Shown here in pieces: positions 1-7,391 of a DNA stretch of 23,976 nt. The stretch's first letter is position 1. Each line of letters begins with the position of its first letter. The position numbers and the translations under genes were made by a program. The notes under the pieces are model-generated. The model had not been told where the DNA came from. It saw only the letters and a list, made by a program, of their open reading frames with translations, and did not search any database. The stretch covers positions 1 to 23,976 of the forward strand of contig JAZOAL010000119.1 of NCBI GenBank assembly GCA_045595425.1. Direction: 5' to 3'. This DNA is from SIG710 sp045595425 (GTDB taxonomy: Bacteria; Bacillota; Clostridia; Oscillospirales; CAG-272).

Positions 1-254
1 GGATGACATCGGATATCATTTACAGTCAGATCGAACTGTTTTTTCTCAATAGTAACTTTTATACGAACAAACTCTGCTTGTATCAAATGACAAATATTGT
101 CATCCTGAGCGGAGAAAATAGTCCTGTGGACTGTTTTCGCAGTCGAACTCTGACGCCCGGGGAGGCTCAGGGCGAACTCGTTCGCTCTGAGGGCGGCAGA
201 GCCGCAACAGCGGGGATCTATTTTGGGCTCATTGTTACTATAAATTATTGTTTG
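1..254. repeat. Dispersed-repeat and hairpin cluster at left edge
   Basis: Positions 1-361 contain no convincing gene. GGATGACA (1-8) is inverted at 98-105 as TGTCATCC and continues as CCTGAGCGGAG, the same sequence family as the inverted repeats at 9848-9986 and 10066-10174, so the window probably opens inside one of these elements. Two strong hairpins follow: GAAAATAGTCC / GGACTGTTTTC (114-124 / 128-138, one mismatch, 3-base loop) and CTCAGGGCGAAC / GTTCGCTCTGAG (166-177 / 180-191, 2-base loop, one G-T pair). At 238-253 lies a reverse copy of AAACAATAATTTATAG, the end motif of the repeats at 10219, 10468 and 23695. An open frame crosses this region, but its product is low-complexity and looks like translated repeat. 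Confidence 0.7.
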
Positions 255-361
255 TCTAATATAATTCTAATATTACTGTATAAAAAACAGCGCGGGATGG
301 ATCAGTTCGCTTTCTATTTTACACAATCTACCCTGTGCCGACAAAATGTTGCGTCAACTCC

Positions 362-390
362 TTGATAAATCGGAATAATTATGCTATAAT
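362..390 (+). promoter_or_regulatory. Sigma-A promoter of the ABC importer operon
   Basis: TTGATA (362-367) and TATAAT (385-390) are 17 bases apart, with a TGC extended -10 at 382-384. The first gene starts at 454. A perfect 9-bp inverted repeat, AATAATTAT (374-382) / ATAATTATT (386-394), straddles the -10 box and could be an operator, although its very high A+T content makes a chance palindrome possible. No regulator gene is adjacent. Confidence 0.75.
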
Positions 391-453
391 TATTGGTAAT
401 ATATTCATTCGGCAGAGCCCGAAATGACAACTGATTGACAAGGATGTGATATT

Positions 454-1548
454 TTGAAGGTTGTACTTGATAATCTAACGAAAAAATTCCCGGCAAGAGG
501 AAAAAAAGGCGGCACCGATGTTGTTGCCGTGAATAATTTTTCCTTTGAGATCCCCGATGGAGCTCTTGTTGGACTTCTCGGTCCCTCGGGCTGTGGAAAA
601 AGTACTACTTTGAATCTTATAAGCGGACTTCAGAAGCCCACGGAAGGGCGCATTATCTTCGGAGAGGATGACGTTACGGAGCTTCCGCCGGAAAGGCGCG
701 GAGTTGGACTTGTGTTCCAGAATTATGCACTTTATCCTCATCTGACAGTGATGCAGAATATCATCTTTCCCCTGCAAAATCTGAAGGGGAAGGATAAGCT
801 TTCAAAAGCGGAGATGGCGAGCAAGGCATGTGAGATAGCAAAGCTGGTTCAGATCGATGAGCTGATGGAGAGAAAGCCAAGTGAGCTTTCGGGCGGTCAG
901 CAGCAGAGAGTTGCTATTGCGAGAGCGCTTGTTAAGATGCCCCGTGTGCTCCTGCTTGACGAGCCTCTTTCAAATCTTGATGCCCGTCTACGTCTTCAGA
1001 CCAGAGAGGAGATCAAGCGCATACAGAGAGAGACCGGTATAACCACCGTTTTTGTTACCCACGATCAGGAGGAGGCAATGAGCATTTCCGATCTCATCGT
1101 GGTGATGCGAGACGGAATCGTTCAGCAGATAGGCAAACCGCAAGATGTCTATGACAGCCCTGTGAACCTTTTTGTTGCCAAATTTCTCGGCACACCGCCA
1201 ATCAATGTTTTTGACGGTGAGGTGAGGGACGGCAAGCTTTATATTGGCGATGATTGCGTGCTCGATGCTCACCGCTCCAGAAGCGGAGAGGTATATGTGG
1301 GCATACGTCCCGAAGGCTTCATTCTGAAGGAGGACGGTGCACTTTCGTGCGCACTTAAGGGCGTTGAGGTCATGGGAAGGGATATCAGCGTTGTTTCGGC
1401 TAATGAACACTGCTCCGCACCCGCTGTGAGGTCTATCATAAGCGCGGAAAATAAGATTTCTGTCGGTTCTTCGATTGTCAGATTTGATCTTAAACCCGAA
1501 AAGGTGTTCATTTTTGATAAGACTACAGAAAAGCGGATAGATTTTTGA
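454..1548 (+). CDS. Carbohydrate ABC transporter ATPase (MsmX/UgpC-like, CUT1)
   Basis: Energises sugar import by hydrolysing ATP on the cytoplasmic face of the permease pair encoded next. The 364-residue protein has Walker A GPSGCGKST (43-51), Q-loop Gln89, signature LSGGQ (145-149), Walker B VLLLDE (165-170) and the switch His203. It continues into a C-terminal regulatory region with the VGIRPEGF motif typical of the MalK/MsmX/UgpC OB (TOBE) domain. Length and architecture fit that family. The start is TTG, chosen because AAGGA at 440-444 is 9 bases upstream. It is the first gene of a four-gene operon and runs directly into the first permease. In many Firmicutes one such ATPase serves several sugar importers; here it sits with its own permeases. 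The substrate cannot be read from the sequence. Confidence 0.93.
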   Translation: MKVVLDNLTKKFPARGKKGGTDVVAVNNFSFEIPDGALVGLLGPSGCGKSTTLNLISGLQKPTEGRIIFGEDDVTELPPERRGVGLVFQNYALYPHLTVMQNIIFPLQNLKGKDKLSKAEMASKACEIAKLVQIDELMERKPSELSGGQQQRVAIARALVKMPRVLLLDEPLSNLDARLRLQTREEIKRIQRETGITTVFVTHDQEEAMSISDLIVVMRDGIVQQIGKPQDVYDSPVNLFVAKFLGTPPINVFDGEVRDGKLYIGDDCVLDAHRSRSGEVYVGIRPEGFILKEDGALSCALKGVEVMGRDISVVSANEHCSAPAVRSIISAENKISVGSSIVRFDLKPEKVFIFDKTTEKRIDF

Positions 1549-1559
1549 GAGGTATCAGA

Positions 1560-2450
1560 ATGGAAAACAATAATCTTAAGGCTTGGCTGTATCTTTTGCC
1601 GGCTATGCTCTTTCTCGGTGTTTTCATGGTGTACCCCCTTATCGATGTTCTCATATATTCCTTTGAGGAGGGGTATAATTCGTCCTCTCAGCTCTATTCG
1701 GGGATAGGATTTTATAATTATTCCTACATACTGCGGGATCCGTATTTTCTTCAGGCACTGAAAAACACATTCATTCTCGTTATCATAACCGTGCCCCTCT
1801 CAACGGGACTTGCTCTGCTTATATCCGTTGGACTCAGCTCGATAAAATGGTTACGAAATCTTTTTCAGACCGTTTACTTCCTGCCCTATGTTACAAACAC
1901 TCTGGCACTCGGACTTGTATTTATGATACTCTTCAAGCCCACTGCATATTCAGACGGACTTGTAAATCTTATCATCAATTTTTTCGGAGGCAACACCGTT
2001 GACTTTATCGACGGACCATACTGGGCAAAGATGTTTGTGCTCTGTATTTATACCATTTGGGTCGTAATGCCCTTTAAAATACTTATACTCACAAGCGCGC
2101 TTGCCTCTGTGAATCAGGATTATTATAATGCGGCGAGGATCGACGGCACGTCTCCCTTCAGAATTTTCAGAAAGATCACTCTGCCTATGATCTCTCCCAT
2201 GCTTTTCTATCTTGTTATAACGGGCTTTATCGGGGCTTTCAAGGCGTACAGCGATGCGGTAGCACTTTTTGGAACAAATCTGAATGTTGCCGAGATGAAC
2301 ACCATTGTCGGATATGTTTATGATATGCTTTACGGAGACGGCGGAGGCTTCCCCTCCTATGCTTCGGCTGCCGCTATAGCGCTCTTTGCCATAGTGCTGA
2401 CCGTAACATGTATAAATCTGCTTGTCAGCAGAAAGCATGTACACTACTGA
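1560..2450 (+). CDS. Sugar ABC transporter permease, MalF/UgpA type
   Basis: Inner-membrane permease subunit of a CUT1 importer (BPD_transp_1 family). The protein is hydrophobic with about six membrane helices, beginning with the segment around LKAWLYLLPAMLF. The cytoplasmic EAA-type loop that docks on the ATPase is clear: NAARIDGTSPFRIFRKITLP, near residues 193-212. The ATG at 1560 is preferred over an in-frame TTG at 1545 because GAGAGG (1547-1552) lies 7 bases before it; this gives 296 residues, normal for the family. The gene follows the ATPase with an 11-base gap. With the next gene it would form the heterodimeric translocation pore. No frameshift or missing motif was seen. Confidence 0.92.
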   Translation: MENNNLKAWLYLLPAMLFLGVFMVYPLIDVLIYSFEEGYNSSSQLYSGIGFYNYSYILRDPYFLQALKNTFILVIITVPLSTGLALLISVGLSSIKWLRNLFQTVYFLPYVTNTLALGLVFMILFKPTAYSDGLVNLIINFFGGNTVDFIDGPYWAKMFVLCIYTIWVVMPFKILILTSALASVNQDYYNAARIDGTSPFRIFRKITLPMISPMLFYLVITGFIGAFKAYSDAVALFGTNLNVAEMNTIVGYVYDMLYGDGGGFPSYASAAAIALFAIVLTVTCINLLVSRKHVHY

Positions 2451-2463
2451 TGGAGGTGCAGTT

Positions 2464-3339
2464 ATGACAAAAAACACTGATTTTATAAAAAAAGAACTCG
2501 GGGCGGATACGGGAAAAAGGATAGGCAAGGTTATTGTATATGCTCTGCTTGCGATTTGGGCACTTATAGTGCTTTTCCCCTTTTACTGGATGATACTTAC
2601 CAGCTTAAAGAGCTACAGCTCCTATAACGGGGAGTTTATACCGAAGTTTTTCACACTGTCGCCGACCTTTGAAAATTATACCGTGGCTTTCACAAGCGTT
2701 CCGCTGGCGGATTATTTTCTTAATACTGTTATTTTTACGGCTGCCACAACGGCACTGATGCTCATCGTTATAGTTCCGGCGGCATTTGCCTTTGCAAGGC
2801 TGAATTTCAGGGGTAAGGATCTGGTGTTCACCCTGTTCCTTGCGCTGATGATGATACCGAATGAGCTTGTGATCATCACAAATTTCACCACCATCACAAA
2901 TCTCGACCTTCGCAATAGCTTTCCGGGGCTTATCCTTCCTTCTGTAACATCGGTTTTCTATATATATCTGCTTAAAGAGAATTTTGCACAGATCCCGGAT
3001 GAGCTTTACCTCGCCGCAAGGGTTGACGGCACCTCGGACCTTAAATACATGTTCCGGGTTATGCTTCCCATATGCAGGCCTACTCTGATCACGGTTACGA
3101 TACTTAAGGTCATCGAGTGCTGGAACTCCTATGTCTGGCCTCGCCTAATCACGGATGATCCTGCATATTTCCTTGTGTCAAACGGTATTCAGGAGATACG
3201 CGAAAACGGCTTCGGCCGTGAAAATATTCCCGCGATGATGGCGGCCGTTGTGGTAATTTCTCTTCCGCTTATCGTCCTCTTCCTTATTTTCAGAAAGAAG
3301 ATAATGGCGGGAGTTGCGAGAGGAGGAACAAAGGGATGA
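2464..3339 (+). CDS. Sugar ABC transporter permease, MalG/UgpE type
   Basis: Second permease subunit of the CUT1 importer. It shows the usual six hydrophobic segments, with a first helix in VIVYALLAIWALIVLFPFYW followed by MILTSLK, a hallmark of MalG-like proteins. The ATPase-docking EAA loop reads LAARVDGTSDLKYMFRVMLP. The ATG at 2464 is chosen because TGGAGG (2451-2456) sits 7 bases upstream; an upstream frame overlapping the previous gene exists but has no better ribosome site. This gives 291 residues, as expected. The gap to the preceding permease is 13 bases, and the stop overlaps the next start by 4 bases, which suggests translational coupling with the solute-binding protein. Confidence 0.92.
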   Translation: MTKNTDFIKKELGADTGKRIGKVIVYALLAIWALIVLFPFYWMILTSLKSYSSYNGEFIPKFFTLSPTFENYTVAFTSVPLADYFLNTVIFTAATTALMLIVIVPAAFAFARLNFRGKDLVFTLFLALMMIPNELVIITNFTTITNLDLRNSFPGLILPSVTSVFYIYLLKENFAQIPDELYLAARVDGTSDLKYMFRVMLPICRPTLITVTILKVIECWNSYVWPRLITDDPAYFLVSNGIQEIRENGFGRENIPAMMAAVVVISLPLIVLFLIFRKKIMAGVARGGTKG

Positions 3340-4922
3340 CCCGGAGAATCACAGCATTTTTGATGCTCTTTGCTTTTTGTCTGCCGCTTTTTGTCTCCTG
3401 CCACGGTGCAAAGGACACGACCCCCTTTGAGATACCTTCGGAATTTGATACGGAGAGAAATTTTGAGATAACCTTTTGGGCAAAAAATGATACCAACCAC
3501 TCTCAGGTGGCTGTCTATGAAAAGGCGATCGCCGATTTTGAGAAGATATACCCGAACATCACCGTTAATCTGCGCCTTTATACCGATTACGGCAGGATAT
3601 ATAATGACGTTATAACAAATATTGCAACCGAAACCACACCAAATGTATGTATCACATATCCCGATCATATTGCCACATACATGACGGGTGAAAATACGGT
3701 AGTGCCCCTTACCGATCTTCTGACCCACAAAAAATACGGTCTCGGCGGAAGTGAGGTTAAATTCGATTCTCCAAAGGCAGATGAGATCATACCGCAGTTC
3801 CTTGAAGAATGTAAGCTTGGGGCTGATTATTACGCGCTTCCTTATATGCGATCCACAGAGGCTTGCTATGTAAATAAGACCTATGTTGAAGCATTGGGCT
3901 ATGAGCTGCCCGAGGTGCTTACATGGGATTTCATTTGGAAAGTCTCGGAGGCGGCGATGAAGAAGGATGATGAGGGTAACTTCCTTGTAAATGGGCAGAA
4001 AACCCTTGTTCCCTTTATCTATAAGTCAACTGACAATATGATGATCCAGATGCTTCGCCAGCTTGAGGCGGATTATTCCACTGAAAGCGGAAAAGTTCTC
4101 ATTTTCAATGATACCACCACAGATTTGCTCTATACCGTTGCCGAGCATGCAAAATCCAGAGCTTTCTGTACCTTCAAGATTCAGGGCTATCCTGCTAATT
4201 TTCTCAATGCAGGGCAGTGTATATTCGCCATCGACTCCACAGCAGGTGCAACATGGATGGGATCGGATGCCCCTCTTGTGGATATTCCCGAGGAGAAGAT
4301 GGTGGAGTTTGAGACGGCTGTTATGACTGTCCCGCAGTTTGACAGTGAATATCCTCAGATGATCTCTCAGGGACCCTCTATGTGCATCTTCAATAAGGAG
4401 GATGATGAGGAGGTGCTTGCCTCGTGGCTCTTCGCCCAGTATATGCTGACAAACGATGTTCAGATATCATATTCACAGACAGAGGGATATGTGCCTGTTA
4501 CGTCAAAGGCGCAGTCTTCGGAGGTTTATCAGGACTATCTTGCAAGGGAAGGCGAAAACAACGAGCTTTATTATGATATCAAGATAAAGGCGGCAAAGCT
4601 GCTTATCGAAAATACCGAAAATACCTTTACAACACCCGTTTTCAACGGCTCCGCTTCTCTGCGCGATGCGGCAGGACAGCTTATAGAGAATGTTGTAAAG
4701 TCGGTCAGAAGAAAGCAGAGTGTGGATGATGAATATATAAAAAATCTATACAGCGATATGAATTCGCTCTATAGATTGGATCAGCATGAATCATCGAACG
4801 GAGCATTTGAGGCTAAAGGGCCTCTTCCAACAGAATCGGTGATCCTGCTTTCGGTACTCGGCTTTGCTTGGCTTATGATATTGCTTTATCTTGTGTTTGA
4901 ATGGGTAAAAAAGAAAAAATAG
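3336..4922 (+). CDS. Extracellular solute-binding lipoprotein with C-terminal membrane helix
   Basis: Likely family 1 solute-binding protein that captures a carbohydrate outside the cell and delivers it to the permeases encoded upstream. The N-terminus is a lipoprotein signal ending LPLFVSC, so Cys22 is the probable lipidated residue. The following sequence (ITFWAKND, then an ADFEKIYPNITVNLR segment) matches the start of SBP_bac_1 proteins. At 528 residues it is longer than the usual 420-450. The last 30 or so residues contain a strongly hydrophobic stretch (about 501-522) followed by EWVKKKK, which looks like a C-terminal membrane anchor. Anchoring at both ends is unusual for this class. The start overlaps the previous gene by 4 bases (ATGA), with AGGAGG just upstream. 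No glycoside hydrolase or regulator accompanies the operon. Confidence 0.88.
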   Translation: MTRRITAFLMLFAFCLPLFVSCHGAKDTTPFEIPSEFDTERNFEITFWAKNDTNHSQVAVYEKAIADFEKIYPNITVNLRLYTDYGRIYNDVITNIATETTPNVCITYPDHIATYMTGENTVVPLTDLLTHKKYGLGGSEVKFDSPKADEIIPQFLEECKLGADYYALPYMRSTEACYVNKTYVEALGYELPEVLTWDFIWKVSEAAMKKDDEGNFLVNGQKTLVPFIYKSTDNMMIQMLRQLEADYSTESGKVLIFNDTTTDLLYTVAEHAKSRAFCTFKIQGYPANFLNAGQCIFAIDSTAGATWMGSDAPLVDIPEEKMVEFETAVMTVPQFDSEYPQMISQGPSMCIFNKEDDEEVLASWLFAQYMLTNDVQISYSQTEGYVPVTSKAQSSEVYQDYLAREGENNELYYDIKIKAAKLLIENTENTFTTPVFNGSASLRDAAGQLIENVVKSVRRKQSVDDEYIKNLYSDMNSLYRLDQHESSNGAFEAKGPLPTESVILLSVLGFAWLMILLYLVFEWVKKKK

Positions 4923-4932
4923 CCGATAACTA

Positions 4933-4960
4933 TTGACAAATATCGGATTTTGTGTATAAT
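4933..4960 (+). promoter_or_regulatory. Strong sigma-A promoter of the OB-like lipoprotein gene
   Basis: TTGACA (4933-4938) and TATAAT (4955-4960) are 16 bases apart, both consensus. A short inverted repeat, CCGATA (4923-4928) / TATCGG (4941-4946), brackets the -35 box. It could be an operator or a weak terminator stem (ATTTT follows) for the importer operon. The gene has a good site AAGGAG (4984-4989) before its ATG at 4999. Confidence 0.85.
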
Positions 4961-4998
4961 ATAGGATTATATTCTAAAAAACAAAGGAGAATAAAATT

Positions 4999-5805
4999 AT
5001 GAAAAAGTTTTTAGTAATGCTTCTGGCACTTACCATGGTGCTTGCTTTTGCAGCTTGCACAGTGAAAGATTCAGAGGATGATGACACAAGCACAGATACT
5101 TCTGCAGATTCGGCTTCCGATACAGTTGCAGACTCAGCTTCCGATACAGTTGCTGATACAGCAGCCGATACAACAGGCGATGAGGTGGCTGTAATGAGCT
5201 ATGCTGATTATGTTGCAGCAGCGATCGATGACGAAGTAGTTATCGAGGCTTATGTTCAGGCAAAGCAGTCCTGGTGGGAAAATGAAGGCGTTGGCGTAGC
5301 TACCATCTACACTCAGAATGAAGAGGGTGCTTATTTCCTTTATGAGATGCCCATCTCCGAAGAGGATTATGCAAAGCTCGTTCCCGGCACAAAGATCAGA
5401 GTTTCCGGCTATAAGGCTGAATGGTCCGGCGAGGTTGAGATCATCGATGCAACCTATGAGATCCTTGAGGGCGATACATTTGTTGCAGAGCCCGTTGATC
5501 TTACCGACAAGCTCGGCACAGAGGACCTTATAAACTATCAGAACCAGCTTGCTTCTTTCAAGGGTATGACAGTTGACTCCATCTCCTATAAGGACAGCGA
5601 GTGGGATCCCGATATCTATGTAACTGTTTCTCTTAATGGCGCAAGCTATAATTTCTGCGTTGAGAACTATCTCTACGGCCCCGATTCTGAGGTTTATCAG
5701 GCAGTTGCTGCTCTTGAGGTTGGTGCAGTTATCGATGTTGAGGGCTTTGTTTACTGGTATGAGGGCGTTAACCCCCACATCACATCTGTAACAGTTGTTG
5801 AATAA
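4999..5805 (+). CDS. Lipoprotein with two OB-fold-like domains, function unknown
   Basis: A 268-residue predicted surface lipoprotein. The signal peptide ends LAFAAC (Cys20). Residues 21-60 are an acidic Ser/Thr/Asp linker made partly of tandem repeats. Two similar beta-rich modules follow: about 65-157, with VVIEAYVQAK and VPGTKIRVSGYKAEW, and about 165-268, with the related VGAVIDVEGFVYWYEG. This pattern of a strand, a loop and a G-x-x-I-x-V-x-G-Y/F strand resembles bacterial OB-fold (YhcR-like or tOB) domains; that is a fold-level inference, not a functional assignment. The consensus promoter, strong ribosome site and own terminator suggest a well-expressed single-gene unit. Candidate roles include ligand or nucleic-acid binding at the cell surface. 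Confidence 0.8.
   Translation: MKKFLVMLLALTMVLAFAACTVKDSEDDDTSTDTSADSASDTVADSASDTVADTAADTTGDEVAVMSYADYVAAAIDDEVVIEAYVQAKQSWWENEGVGVATIYTQNEEGAYFLYEMPISEEDYAKLVPGTKIRVSGYKAEWSGEVEIIDATYEILEGDTFVAEPVDLTDKLGTEDLINYQNQLASFKGMTVDSISYKDSEWDPDIYVTVSLNGASYNFCVENYLYGPDSEVYQAVAALEVGAVIDVEGFVYWYEGVNPHITSVTVVE
5104..5175 (+). repeat. 24-bp tandem repeat, three units, in the lipoprotein linker
   Basis: Three in-frame 24-base units (5104-5127, 5128-5151, 5152-5175) encode ADSASDTV, ADSASDTV and ADTAADTT. The first two units differ at only two bases. They lengthen the disordered spacer between the lipid anchor and the folded domains, and the unit length allows in-frame copy-number change. Confidence 0.85.
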
Positions 5806-5844
5806 TTAAAATCGGAACTTTAATAATTCCGAGAAAATACAAAT

Positions 5845-5878
5845 GCGGCTTTGCTATAGGTAAAGCCGCTAATTTTTT
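5845..5878 (+). terminator. Rho-independent terminator after the OB-like lipoprotein gene
   Basis: Perfect 8-bp stem GCGGCTTT (5845-5852) / AAAGCCGC (5862-5869) with a 9-base loop, followed by TAATTTTTT. It closes the single-gene unit 4933-5805. Confidence 0.88.
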
Positions 5879-6002
5879 GTTGACACGAAATATACCCGGC
5901 ATACATTTATAGAATTTTAATTTCATAATATTATGGGGGTGTCACTGTATTTCAAATTTACAGAATGAGTTTGACGTTTAAAATAAATACCAGTATATTC
6001 CT

Positions 6003-6052
6003 AACGTAAAAACGTTAAAACCCTTGACAAATCTGTCGAAATATGTTATTAT
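6003..6052 (+). promoter_or_regulatory. Promoter of the zinc-ribbon operon with upstream palindrome
   Basis: TTGACA (6024-6029) and TATTAT (6047-6052) are 17 bases apart, with a TGT extended -10 just upstream. A perfect inverted repeat AACGT-AAAA-ACGTT (6003-6016) lies 7 bases before the -35, a plausible operator position. The remainder of the 345-base gap 5806-6150 holds the preceding terminator and a 12-bp AT palindrome at 5924-5935. No gene is seen in it. Confidence 0.75.
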
Positions 6053-6150
6053 ACTGTATAATTATACTGATCGTGCTTTTTGCTAAAAAACATAAGAGTA
6101 ATATACGCTCGGCAATGTATTTTTGCAAGCTCAACATTGTGAGGTGATCA

Positions 6151-7368
6151 ATGATGAAATGTCACAATTGTTTAAATGAGATTAAAAACGATGCAAACTT
6201 TTGCCCTCATTGCGGCACTCCCGTTGTAAAGCCAAGCCCTGCTGTGCCTCAAAACGGAGAGAGCGAAGTTAAGTCGGAAAGAATCGCTGTTCCTGCGATG
6301 GAAAAGAGAACTCCAATTGAGCCGGAGACTGTGGATTGTGAGGCTGCACCGATATCGGAAGAGCCGCCAGTGGTGATCCCCGAATCCCAGGCAGAGATTC
6401 CCGAGCCGCTGACAGTTCCGCCCCCTGCATATGTTCCGCCGGTGAAACCGCCGTCGGATGGACCGGAATATGTTCCGTATATTCCCCCCGTTACAGAAGC
6501 AAACAGAAAAAAACTTGCCAGGGACGCTAAAAAGCGGCATAAGATCGAGGCAGAAAATGCTAAAAAACGGGCAAAAAAGAAAAAGCATACCGGTCTGAAG
6601 GTTTTGCTCGTGTTCATTATTTTGCTTTTGCTGGTTCTTGCCGCCGGTGTGGTGTGGTTCCTTTCCGACAGAGGCGTGATCGATTTGGAATCTGCCATTC
6701 CCGGTTTCCCCGAGCTTCCCGCTTTCCCGGAAATTGGTTTTTTGGAATTCCTTGAGGGTGATGCTGACAGATCGGATAAGGACGACGAAGAAGACACCGA
6801 AGATGAGGACGAGGACAGCGAAAGCGCCAAAGATGATGAGACCTCAGATCCCGAAGGAGACACTGCCGACGCAGATACCGAGAAATCGGAATCACCCGAC
6901 ACCGAGGGGGCAATCGACGCCGAGGCTGAGGATTCCGCTGATCTCAAAACTCATTATATTGAGTATGTTGATGATGAGCTGGTTTTGCTTGATGCCAGAG
7001 CTCCGATAATGAGCCAAGCTTCGGCAGACGCTATCATGGAAAAAGCCACCGAGGTTTCAAACGAGGAGGATCTTTCAATTATTTTGATCATTGATGAGGA
7101 TATCTTCGAAAGCTCGGAAAAAGACAGGGAATATATGCTGAATAATCAGCAGGCAGTATTCGATCATTATTCATATGCGATCGGTGAATATTGTATCTTC
7201 TATATTGATACAGAGATGAATACTTATGCCTCTTTGATGAGCCGTGAGTTTGCATCGACTGTAGACGAGAGTGTATATAAAGAAGTATCGCAAAGCTTCA
7301 AAAAATATGCTTTGGAAGATGGTTATGAGAAGGCAATCATTAAACTTTTAGACAATATACCATTTTAA
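6151..7368 (+). CDS. Zinc-ribbon single-pass membrane protein with acidic linker and TPM-like domain
   Basis: A 405-residue protein. The N-terminal zinc ribbon has Cys4, Cys7, Cys18 and Cys21 (CHNC, CPHC). A Pro/Glu-rich tether (about 25-112) and a very basic stretch (118-146, KKHTG end) lead to one membrane helix (about 149-171). Outside the helix is a Phe/Pro-rich segment, then a highly acidic Asp/Glu/Ser linker (about 202-265). The folded C-terminal domain (267-405) contains LSIILIIDED and YCIFYIDTEMNTYASLM, with faint resemblance to the TPM (YgcG/Psb32) fold; this is tentative. Positive residues before the helix place the ribbon in the cytoplasm. The GAGGTGATC ribosome site is near-perfect; the ATG at 6154 is an alternative start. 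It is the first gene of a three-gene operon. Confidence 0.82.
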   Translation: MMKCHNCLNEIKNDANFCPHCGTPVVKPSPAVPQNGESEVKSERIAVPAMEKRTPIEPETVDCEAAPISEEPPVVIPESQAEIPEPLTVPPPAYVPPVKPPSDGPEYVPYIPPVTEANRKKLARDAKKRHKIEAENAKKRAKKKKHTGLKVLLVFIILLLLVLAAGVVWFLSDRGVIDLESAIPGFPELPAFPEIGFLEFLEGDADRSDKDDEEDTEDEDEDSESAKDDETSDPEGDTADADTEKSESPDTEGAIDAEAEDSADLKTHYIEYVDDELVLLDARAPIMSQASADAIMEKATEVSNEEDLSIILIIDEDIFESSEKDREYMLNNQQAVFDHYSYAIGEYCIFYIDTEMNTYASLMSREFASTVDESVYKEVSQSFKKYALEDGYEKAIIKLLDNIPF

Positions 7369-7391
7369 AATTATTTTAGGAGGAAATAAAA

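Noticed and set aside
3..365. Open frame of 120 codons at the left edge
   Set aside because: It runs straight through hairpins and dispersed repeats, has no ribosome site or domain, and its composition follows the repeats.
5134..5778. Minus-strand open frame of 214 codons
   Set aside because: Antisense to the OB-like lipoprotein, which has promoter, ribosome site, signal peptide and terminator.
5880..5907. TTGACA-like promoter just after the first lipoprotein terminator
   Set aside because: The -35 is perfect, but only a poor -10 (TACATT) follows and no gene starts nearby; the promoter at 6024 fits the next gene better.
6249..6947. Minus-strand open frame of 232 codons, very Ser-rich
   Set aside because: It is the antisense reading of the acidic and Pro-rich linkers of the zinc-ribbon protein; the plus-strand frame has the zinc ribbon, membrane helix and ribosome site.
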